Part shown: positions 23,120-30,577 of the stretch, in pieces | Numbering within the stretch: position 1 is the stretch's first letter | Layout: each line of letters begins with the position of its first letter | Source: Acidobacteriota bacterium | GTDB lineage: Bacteria; Acidobacteriota; UBA6911 | Reading direction: 5' to 3' | NCBI GenBank assembly: GCA_016929335.1 | Contig: JAFGIY010000032.1 | Span: forward strand, 1-32,274 | Length of the DNA stretch: 32,274 nucleotides | Notes under the pieces: generated by a model | Databases searched by the model: none | What the model saw: the letters and a program-made list of their open reading frames with translations, nothing else | Told to the model about the DNA's origin: nothing | Position numbers and translations under genes: made by a program

Positions 23120-23868
23120 GCAGAGCAGAAGAACGATGGTTCGCAGAAAACATGCGGAAAGTTCTGAGCTCAGAATATCCGAATCCTAACCGTATAGGCT
23201 GTCCCGACCGGAAAATCATCCGCGATCTGGCATTTCATAAGAAGGCCGTTGATTCTGAAACCTTCGGGCAGATTTCCCTCCATATGTTTAAGTGCTCCGA
23301 GTGTTACCGCGACACACTGCGCTTTGTTGAAGAGTACAAAAAAGAACGGAAGCAACGAAGAGTCCGGATAGCATTGACAATCGCGGCATCCATCGTGATC
23401 GCAGTTGCGCTCTGGGGTATCTGGCAATTTCAGCCATCTCAGGAAATCGTCGGAAAGCCAGTTTCCGCGCCGCAACACCCCCCGGTCTCTCCGTTAATTG
23501 CCGAAAATAGCACTCACAAGAACACAAAGCCAGAGATTGCCCGCTATGAACCAGTGCTGATTGAATTGCCGACAAGATGGAGAGGCGCAGCCGGCAGTCC
23601 CGAACAACCGATTGCGATCAAACGCGGACGGCTTCAACTCGAAGTCCGTCTCCCAATCGGCAGTCCGGAGGGAAAGTATAAGCTTCGCATCCTGGATAAG
23701 GCTGAACAAGTGCGAAACACAGCGGAGGGAATTGCACCGCCCGTAAACGGCACCACAAGCTTCAGAGTCGAGATCGACAGCTCAAATCTGCCACCCGGCA
23801 ACTACGAGCTCAGCATCCTGGAACCGGGCCTTGATGAATGGACGGATTACCACGTTAGCGTCAAATAG
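23080..23868 (+). CDS. Membrane zinc-finger anti-sigma factor
   Basis: The 262-residue protein has an N-terminal cytoplasmic zinc-anti-sigma-like motif, with C41 and H68-x3-C72-x2-C75 (HMFKCSECYRD). One membrane segment follows at about residues 97-116 (IALTIAASIVIAVALWGIW). The proline-rich periplasmic part ends in a beta-sandwich-like domain (RGRLQLEVRLPIGSPEGKYK, SSNLPPGNYELSILEPG). Such proteins hold their sigma factor inactive until an envelope signal arrives. The gene overlaps the sigma gene, the usual arrangement. The start is ATG 23080 with AAGG close by, or ATG 23086. The periplasmic domain could sense cell contact or pilus assembly; that is speculation. Confidence 0.75.
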   Translation: MAMQNDKRTEKPLSRAEERWFAENMRKVLSSEYPNPNRIGCPDRKIIRDLAFHKKAVDSETFGQISLHMFKCSECYRDTLRFVEEYKKERKQRRVRIALTIAASIVIAVALWGIWQFQPSQEIVGKPVSAPQHPPVSPLIAENSTHKNTKPEIARYEPVLIELPTRWRGAAGSPEQPIAIKRGRLQLEVRLPIGSPEGKYKLRILDKAEQVRNTAEGIAPPVNGTTSFRVEIDSSNLPPGNYELSILEPGLDEWTDYHVSVK

Positions 23869-23892
23869 GTCTCTGCGTTATTGGATGCATGC

Positions 23893-26800
23893 TCATCCCA
23901 TCTTTTGATCTACCCTTTGTTTATAGCTAATAGGGCTAAGATCAATTAATAGATCTTGGCGTATAGATTCTATCTCCTCGGATGTGAAATCTTTGGCCAG
24001 GAGATGCTCGATTAATTCCACCTGGCGGGGTTGCCCGAACGCAAGACGATATAACGCCAACGTCTTCAGAATTGTACCCAGTTTCCCTTGATCTCGGCTA
24101 AACGGATACATGGGTATTATGCGCTCGATCTTTACGCCATCGGTATCGACGTGCCAATATGGGACGAGCTCGCACTTGCCGAGACGCTTTTGTTCCTCTT
24201 GACTCGCAATCGCAAAAAGATTCTGCCAAATATCTTGATCCTCTGAGTCCGAACGTAGTCGTGCGCCATATTTCCGGGCTAACTGCTGTCGGATCACCAA
24301 CCCTTTGAACCGATTGATCCGGCCTTCTCGTTGTTCAAGATCAATAGGATTACTTGGCAAGTTCCAGTGGACAATCTTCCGACAATACTGATGGAAATCC
24401 AAACCTTCTTGACCTATGGAAGTCGTTGCTAGGACGAAAGGACGGAACGGCGAGTTAAAATTCTCTCGAATGCTTGTGGCGCGTTTCTGACCTTCTTCGG
24501 TTTCCAGCTTTTGATTTCCAAAATCAACGGCATAATGGCAACGCATCCTCTGGGGCTTCCCCTTTAGGAAGGTGGCGAGGCTGTCGACATTAATGCTGGA
24601 GACCGTTATATTGATGGTGTTCACAATGTGTTTTACTGTGGACACCATCGTGGTCTTTTGACCTTTGGTTAAATGAACGTACTCATCCATGACGGCTTGC
24701 AGGCACCCATCTGCGCAATACCTCAACACTTGTCTCCAGTAATCGTGTTGCTTCGTCGTCAGTCGTACAGCGCAAATAGATTCCGGCTTGTTGAAAAGAT
24801 TTATAAATTCATCGGCAATCTCGAACGCGCCTCGAAGATGCTCTTTGGTTACGCTTTTGCCACCATCAGGAAATAGTCGCAACAGAGTCCTAAGGGAAAC
24901 GACTGCAGGGGAACCTAGAGTTATATCAGCTAGAACTTCCGGCAGGTCACGCGGCATTCGACCAAGCTTGAGCTTATCGGGATTTTGGAATGCTTCGTGA
25001 AACATCTTCACATGTATCCGTTTGCCGCTCTCCTCGCGATCTGCACTTGCCCACTGAAAAGCGCTGGATTGCTCCACGAAATTGGGATCGCAAAGCCAAT
25101 AAGAAATTCTTCGACGCAATCTCATGTCGGAGTGATCAAGCAAGGCTGGCGCAGCCCAATACCATTTATCAGGAGATCCATCGCGGTTTTCATATTGAAA
25201 GAGCTTGGCATCCTCGATCATCTTATTGATTCGGTCAATCAGTATATTTCGAATTTCACCCATGGATATCGATTGATTCAACTTCCCAGTTGGCTCATAA
25301 GCAGATGCTAGAGCCACAGATGGATAGAGACAGCAGAAATTACTCATGCCCTTGGCTGTCATTGCATCTTTTTCTTCTGCACGGAATACAAGGAGCGGGA
25401 CCGGATGGCGTTTGTAATTGGGTTTATTGCTGGGAGGGAAGTATCGACGCACTTCAGATTCTCGTTCCTCACGCGTATTTGAATCACCTATAGTTTGGCG
25501 CTCAACTTCATAGGACAATAGGGTAGCGATCATTCTAGGAACCATTACCCATCCCGAGAAAACAAGAGTCTTGGAGAAACCAACTGCTTCCTTGAATGCC
25601 CCTCCGAGCTCATAGTATGGAAGGCTTGGCGGTACCCATAACAATCTAGATCCGGCTGTCCCAATGGCTTCTTGTACCAGTTGTGATAGTGGGGCATGAG
25701 CGCATTGCGCAGGCGATGATTGATCCTCACATGTGCCAACTACAAGTTTATAACGGCTAATCTTCTGCAGATTTAGCCATGCATCTATATTCTTTTTCAA
25801 CGTTGTGCGGACAACATTATTTCGGCGACACTCCTTCAGCAGTTTTTTGAGTGCATAACCATCCAGATAAGAGAAGGGATGCGGGGATGACTTACAATAT
25901 CCCATGGGCTGGCTGATCACATGCCGTTTCCCCTGATAGACCAAGCTCATCGATTGGGCGATTTGATCGGTGGAAATATAGTTGCGTACATCGTGCATAT
26001 CAAAAGCCAAGCGATCCATTCGCCATTTATCTGAAATCATTGCCCCAGGATCTGTAGCAACAATTTGGCGTTCAGTTCGACATATGATCGAACGCAAGAT
26101 CTGCTCGACTTGTTCACGATGCAGTGGATTAAGGTCCAAAGCGCCTTTCTCAAGGCTGAAAAGCTGGCGATAAAGTGCTTGACGGTGTTGTTCGTATTTT
26201 CCCAGAGTCTTCTCATCATCCTCGGTCAGGAAACGGAGCACTGTTTTAAAGTCCCGGTAATGATCTTCACCGTTGGACAGATCAATCTCTCCCGTAAAAG
26301 CCTTGAATGGCGTGGCTGACAACAAGAGGATACGTGCACGGCGATTTTTAAAAATTTTGCGAGCAATTTCTGCTTCCTCTTCAAGACTGTCTGGATCAAT
26401 TAGATCTCGAAATCGCTGAAACTCATCAAGGATAAAAAGATCAGCGTCTACATATTTCAGGCAGGCATCAATCAGAGTCCGCCTAAGCATTTTGCTTACT
26501 TCATTACATGCGTGTCGATGAGTATCTTCATTGTTGGCTCTAAGAATCTCCGCCATCTGATGAGTGGTATCATACAGAGATATCCTTGTGTTTTCCGACG
26601 AGCCCAAAAGCATAAATGTTAGCGGAGCATCCATCGGCTTCAATATTCTCTTGTGCATGAAAGCCAAAAGATCATCTGCAAGCCCATTGCGAAGGGGAAT
26701 TCTATTCCGGTCCTGCTCCATCCAACGGCGGACATCTTCAATCTCTCGTTGAACAGAACCACGTAAGAGGCATGCGAGTCCATTGCGGTGGGCGTCCAAC

Positions 26801-27294
26801 TCTGGATTGGCACAGAGAAGCGAATAGATGATTGAACGCTCGCTCCATGTCCCCGTTCCGCGGGATATCCTAAACGAAGTGCCAGGGGTGAGCACGTTAA
26901 GGACCAGGCTTTGCTCATATGGGTTATTGTCATCCTCTGAAGAATAAGCCAGATAAGCAATTCTGCGCACCATGCCCTTGGCAAGATCGATTTCTGGGAA
27001 TACGTTCAATTTGCCGACATTTTCCTCGGCAATGACTTGATTGGAGCATACATATGTTACCTTGAAAGGAGAATTTACTCCCATCCTCAGCCTGTTACGA
27101 AGCGCCATTGCAATGACGCCCCTCGCCACGACGGTTTTGCCTAATCCCACCTCGTCTGCTACGAGCATGCTTTTCTGATCGCTATCAAAAAGGCGCTGAT
27201 AAACGGTATCAACCGTAGCCCGCTGAAAGTCCTTTAGGCCGGCGAGTGCAGAATCGATGGCGGATTCTAAGGATTTATTTGACATGGTTGCCAT
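23893..27294 (-). CDS. Large SF2/SNF2-like helicase of a defence cluster
   Basis: The 1133-residue ATPase has an SF2 core split by long insertions. Walker A ADEVGLGKT lies at about residues 46-54 (the ADEVGLGKT form is typical of Swi2/Snf2-like proteins), the DEFQ box at about 290-293, SATPF at about 326-330, and in the second lobe TSIGQEGLDFHQYC and QREGRINRF near 955-995. The roughly 600 residues between the lobes have no recognised motif. Helicases of this kind partner with nucleases in DISARM and related anti-phage systems. The ATG at 27294 has GGAGAG seven bases upstream and overlaps the PLD gene by 20 bp. It is the last gene of the leftward cluster and converges on the anti-sigma gene with a 24-bp gap. 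Confidence 0.85.
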   Translation of the reverse strand: MATMSNKSLESAIDSALAGLKDFQRATVDTVYQRLFDSDQKSMLVADEVGLGKTVVARGVIAMALRNRLRMGVNSPFKVTYVCSNQVIAEENVGKLNVFPEIDLAKGMVRRIAYLAYSSEDDNNPYEQSLVLNVLTPGTSFRISRGTGTWSERSIIYSLLCANPELDAHRNGLACLLRGSVQREIEDVRRWMEQDRNRIPLRNGLADDLLAFMHKRILKPMDAPLTFMLLGSSENTRISLYDTTHQMAEILRANNEDTHRHACNEVSKMLRRTLIDACLKYVDADLFILDEFQRFRDLIDPDSLEEEAEIARKIFKNRRARILLLSATPFKAFTGEIDLSNGEDHYRDFKTVLRFLTEDDEKTLGKYEQHRQALYRQLFSLEKGALDLNPLHREQVEQILRSIICRTERQIVATDPGAMISDKWRMDRLAFDMHDVRNYISTDQIAQSMSLVYQGKRHVISQPMGYCKSSPHPFSYLDGYALKKLLKECRRNNVVRTTLKKNIDAWLNLQKISRYKLVVGTCEDQSSPAQCAHAPLSQLVQEAIGTAGSRLLWVPPSLPYYELGGAFKEAVGFSKTLVFSGWVMVPRMIATLLSYEVERQTIGDSNTREERESEVRRYFPPSNKPNYKRHPVPLLVFRAEEKDAMTAKGMSNFCCLYPSVALASAYEPTGKLNQSISMGEIRNILIDRINKMIEDAKLFQYENRDGSPDKWYWAAPALLDHSDMRLRRRISYWLCDPNFVEQSSAFQWASADREESGKRIHVKMFHEAFQNPDKLKLGRMPRDLPEVLADITLGSPAVVSLRTLLRLFPDGGKSVTKEHLRGAFEIADEFINLFNKPESICAVRLTTKQHDYWRQVLRYCADGCLQAVMDEYVHLTKGQKTTMVSTVKHIVNTINITVSSINVDSLATFLKGKPQRMRCHYAVDFGNQKLETEEGQKRATSIRENFNSPFRPFVLATTSIGQEGLDFHQYCRKIVHWNLPSNPIDLEQREGRINRFKGLVIRQQLARKYGARLRSDSEDQDIWQNLFAIASQEEQKRLGKCELVPYWHVDTDGVKIERIIPMYPFSRDQGKLGTILKTLALYRLAFGQPRQVELIEHLLAKDFTSEEIESIRQDLLIDLSPISYKQRVDQKMG

Positions 27295-29110
27295 TCTTTC
27301 TCTCCGTCGAGGGGACCAAAGGACGGAATACTTCCCAGAAATCGAGGAAATTGGGCGGCATGAGCGGTTCATCAGCAAAATCCTGAGCCTTGAGCCGGTC
27401 AATCAGATTGTCTATGGCCTTCAATCTCATAGGATCTCTAGATGCGATAGCAACTAAGCGTTCGAATATTGGCAATTCTGTATTCCAAATGAAGTCATCA
27501 TCTCTTCCATAAGAGGCATGCTTCCTATCAGATTTATCATGGCTGAAATCGCTCTTTGATACCTCGCCGGCCAATAGAAAAGCCAGGTACTCTAAAAACT
27601 TCTCTTTGTTCGAGACAATACTTTTGAAGATGGAGTCAAGCCTGCTAGCCGGCATTCCATCCAATGTATAACGTGCCACAAAGCTCCGAAGTGTATCGTC
27701 CCCTTCCTTAATCCTAAAAACGATGAATCGTGAGATTTCGGTTTCCTTGATGTTTCTGAAAATTAAGTTATTTTTGCAGCCGAATTTAGCTTCCATGGGT
27801 TCAGTACAGTTTAGAGGTTTTATGCAAAGCGATATTTCTTTTAGCGCCGTAATACCGGTGAGGTTAAGCATTACCAACAGATCATAATTGGTTTGATTTT
27901 CAGACTGTGTCAATGATCCTCGAAGATGTGCGTGGATAAGATTGAATTCCAGTCTTCTAATATCCTTTCTTCGATCAGCATCTATGTCAGATTGGCCCGC
28001 TTGTTCAGGACTGAATTCTTCAAAAACGTCGGAGCATCCATCTTGGCTCTGTAGATCTTGGAGAGTTTGTTTCAGAGTTGAGTAACGATTATATCCAATC
28101 AGCTCCACGAGAAACTCGATGTTACGTTTCGCGGCAGCGTTCGTTGCATTAGCCGATCCGATGTACCAGCGGTTCCTATCTGGTTGTTGAAAAATAAACA
28201 GCTTTGCATGCAAATCTTGTTCAAGAGATTCTTCGCTTGTATCGTCAGAATCAATCCTGCTTTCTCCCTCGACTATTTGGTCGGAGATACTATATGCACG
28301 ACAGCTCTTTATCACATCGGCGGACAATTTAGCCATTTCCTGCTTCCGTCCGAATATCCAAAAGTCCCCTGAAATCCGTTTCCGCATGTCAGCAACCAAT
28401 TCACCATCCATAAAAGGCGACATGCAAAGTCCCTCGTCTGCCACAACACTTGTTATTGGGCTTTTGAGGTATCCATTGATCCCTATTGGATGGAAAGCAA
28501 TTCGATCAAAAGACCGCGGCGGATTGAGTTTCGCTTTGGCTAAATCACGTGCGAACGGACGGAATTCCTCGATTGGGCTTATTGCATTCAAGTATGTTAG
28601 AAAATCGATTAAAGGCTCGTTAACTTCCCGTTTGCTAGTGCCAGGCTTTCCTTCCAAACAAACAGCCAAGTCCCAACAGCGGTCAAAAGTTAGATTGCGA
28701 GTGAGAATAAGAACCCGGTAGATGACTTGCGTATCACGACTATTGTCGACATAACGAATGGCCCAGACCTTGGGATGAAAGGACATAAAAGCGTTTTTGG
28801 GCGGTACCGGTACGACCATGTCTTCCATGAATGCAAACAGACGGTTGTATCGCGGCGGCACATGGATATGACCTTTTTGACAATAAACGGTTACGCAATC
28901 GGCAGTACGCCGAATAGCCTCAAGTATTTGGAACCGCTCCCCAGTCAACTCCCCTTCTAACGTTTGCGAATAAAAGAGAGCAACAGGAATGGAAAGCAGG
29001 GTATTAAGATCAAGACTGTAAGTTGCAGCTATAGCTCTTTCAAGATTGTACCCTTCAGGAGGTATCAGCATTCTCCCATAATCAATTCTGTCATGTCTAA
29101 AATCCAGCAC
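27275..29110 (-). CDS. PLD-superfamily nuclease-like protein
   Basis: The protein of about 611 residues carries two HKD-type halves. The first is degenerate: SFHPKVW near residues 110-116, then LILTRNLTFDRCWDLA. The second is complete: DLHAKLFIF (H and K near 301 and 303), then YIGSANATNAAAKRNIEF with a downstream Glu. PLD-fold nucleases such as DrmC, and PLD-type restriction enzymes, cut or bind DNA in defence systems. The C-terminal 250 residues are unassigned. The frame starts at a TTG (29116); I prefer the GTG at 29110, which has AAAGGCGG upstream. It overlaps DUF6361 by 14 bp and the helicase by 20 bp, so the three are co-translated and probably act as a complex. Confidence 0.8.
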   Translation of the reverse strand: MLDFRHDRIDYGRMLIPPEGYNLERAIAATYSLDLNTLLSIPVALFYSQTLEGELTGERFQILEAIRRTADCVTVYCQKGHIHVPPRYNRLFAFMEDMVVPVPPKNAFMSFHPKVWAIRYVDNSRDTQVIYRVLILTRNLTFDRCWDLAVCLEGKPGTSKREVNEPLIDFLTYLNAISPIEEFRPFARDLAKAKLNPPRSFDRIAFHPIGINGYLKSPITSVVADEGLCMSPFMDGELVADMRKRISGDFWIFGRKQEMAKLSADVIKSCRAYSISDQIVEGESRIDSDDTSEESLEQDLHAKLFIFQQPDRNRWYIGSANATNAAAKRNIEFLVELIGYNRYSTLKQTLQDLQSQDGCSDVFEEFSPEQAGQSDIDADRRKDIRRLEFNLIHAHLRGSLTQSENQTNYDLLVMLNLTGITALKEISLCIKPLNCTEPMEAKFGCKNNLIFRNIKETEISRFIVFRIKEGDDTLRSFVARYTLDGMPASRLDSIFKSIVSNKEKFLEYLAFLLAGEVSKSDFSHDKSDRKHASYGRDDDFIWNTELPIFERLVAIASRDPMRLKAIDNLIDRLKAQDFADEPLMPPNFLDFWEVFRPLVPSTERKNGNHVK

Positions 29111-30374
29111 TGGCAACCGCCTTTCCTGTTTCAGCCCGGTGTATGTCGTCTAAGATACGGCGGGCCTGTGACAACCGATAGTCAAGGGCATTGATTCCGA
29201 CCCAGTTTTCAATCTGCTCATCGCGATTGTCTTTGCGGAGTCGAGCACGCTTCCCCTTGTTATCTTTCTCTTGTCTGATAACAAGCCTGTCGAAGCCGGA
29301 TGCATCAGATGGAAACCTCTTTGCCTCCTCGATCCAATTGTCTATAAAACGGCGGGTTGATAGTCTGAGGTTGCTTCTGTTATCTGCTACCAGTTCCCAA
29401 AGTGCGGCGGTATCCCATTCTTTCCAAGGGAATGACTTCATTTGATCGCGCCATTCTAACCATTTTGAAACCAGCTCTTTTTTCTTTAACGGTTCGCCGA
29501 ACCGATCTTGAAGAAGGCAGTTATAGCGGATATGCGCACCGAATAAAATAATCCAAAACAGCTTAGCCCATCGCACTACCATGCGTAGCTGAAACGGCAA
29601 TTGAGCCACGAATGGCAAGTCTGCAAATTCCTCGAAGGGAGCATATTGTTGAAGGGAAAGGAACTCATCCATACCGCGATCGTTCATCAGGATCTGGCCC
29701 AAGAGGCTGCCCGGCTTAGCAGCAGTCATTTGATGGCGAAGGAACTCAGCCTCCGGTTTGCTGAGCGTAATAGTGAGCCGGTTCTTCCAATCATCCTCTA
29801 GAGGAAGCGTTGCGATTGGGCTCCGAGCGATGTCATCAGCATCAATATCATCGCCGCGCTCTTCACGTGTCTCCTCTAAAACCATCCTGAGGGGTGGACG
29901 ATGCCCACTATATTTGCGACAGAACTCAGCGAGCGAGAGATGTGTTTTAAGGATGCCGAATGTACGAAGACCGTTCCAATAAATTGAGGAAGGTTGTCGC
30001 AAGACATCGCGATCCGACCGCGTTCCGAAAGTTACACCGGTGATCCCAAGCTGCTCTTTTTTCCCATACTTCTCCACCAAGCGAATTCTAACCAGCTTTT
30101 CTTGTTCTGCCAGGTAATCCTCCATAGATACACCGCGCCTCTGCTTATCTGGCAACTGCTCATAATTTCTAAGAATTCGAGGGACAATGATGAAATATTT
30201 CGCGCGAGTCTGAATCGTAGATATTCCAGGGAAAAGGTGATCCGAAAAAGCATCACGAATCACTCCGATACCAAGTTCATCAAGCACTCCTGGGGCAGAT
30301 AAAAGATCGAGTACCGTTTTAACTCTGTTTCTATGTTCGGATGAGAAATCTACCCAACCAATTGACGATTCCAT
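29097..30374 (-). CDS. DUF6361 family protein of the defence cluster
   Basis: The 425-residue protein begins SIGWVDFSSEHRNRVKTVLD and continues VLDELGIGVIRDAFSDHLFP and then ISTIQTRAKYFIIVP, the hallmark N-terminus of DUF6361 as I recognise it. The function of the family is unknown, but members occur beside helicase and PLD genes. No catalytic motif or membrane helix is evident; a basic segment near the C-terminus (KDNKGKRARLRKDNRDEQ) could contact nucleic acid. The ATG at 30374 has AAGG six bases upstream. It overlaps the PLD gene and is preceded by a 203-bp gap, so it may open its own transcription unit. Confidence 0.8.
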   Translation of the reverse strand: MESSIGWVDFSSEHRNRVKTVLDLLSAPGVLDELGIGVIRDAFSDHLFPGISTIQTRAKYFIIVPRILRNYEQLPDKQRRGVSMEDYLAEQEKLVRIRLVEKYGKKEQLGITGVTFGTRSDRDVLRQPSSIYWNGLRTFGILKTHLSLAEFCRKYSGHRPPLRMVLEETREERGDDIDADDIARSPIATLPLEDDWKNRLTITLSKPEAEFLRHQMTAAKPGSLLGQILMNDRGMDEFLSLQQYAPFEEFADLPFVAQLPFQLRMVVRWAKLFWIILFGAHIRYNCLLQDRFGEPLKKKELVSKWLEWRDQMKSFPWKEWDTAALWELVADNRSNLRLSTRRFIDNWIEEAKRFPSDASGFDRLVIRQEKDNKGKRARLRKDNRDEQIENWVGINALDYRLSQARRILDDIHRAETGKAVASAGF

Positions 30375-30577
30375 GGTTACCCTTCAATGTCTTATCGACA
30401 AAAAATCATACAAGCTGGCATTGACATCGAAGCAGATTCTCTATTCCCCAGGGAAAATCCGGAATTTCACAGGAAATGGGAGAGTAAAGGGCTCGTTTTA
30501 TGTGTTATTTTAGCAAGTCTGCCCGCTATTCCGGAATTGAAGATGGCGGCCAAATGTTGCGATGAGAGATTAGCTGC
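30375..30577. promoter_or_regulatory. Gap between the sacsin-like and DUF6361 genes, possible internal promoter
   Basis: I see no credible gene in these 203 bp. On the minus strand TATGAT (complement of 30405-30410) is a fair -10 box that would place a start about 24 bp before the DUF6361 ATG; its -35 is poor. TTCCGGAA at about 30530 and TTCCC-CA-GGGAA near 30443-30454 are short palindromes. The size of the gap suggests that the three downstream genes can be expressed separately from the large protein. Confidence 0.3.

Noticed and set aside
23882..23898. GGATG/CATCC hairpin between the convergent anti-sigma and helicase genes as a bidirectional terminator
   Set aside because: Only a 5-bp stem with no T-tract on either side; too weak to call.
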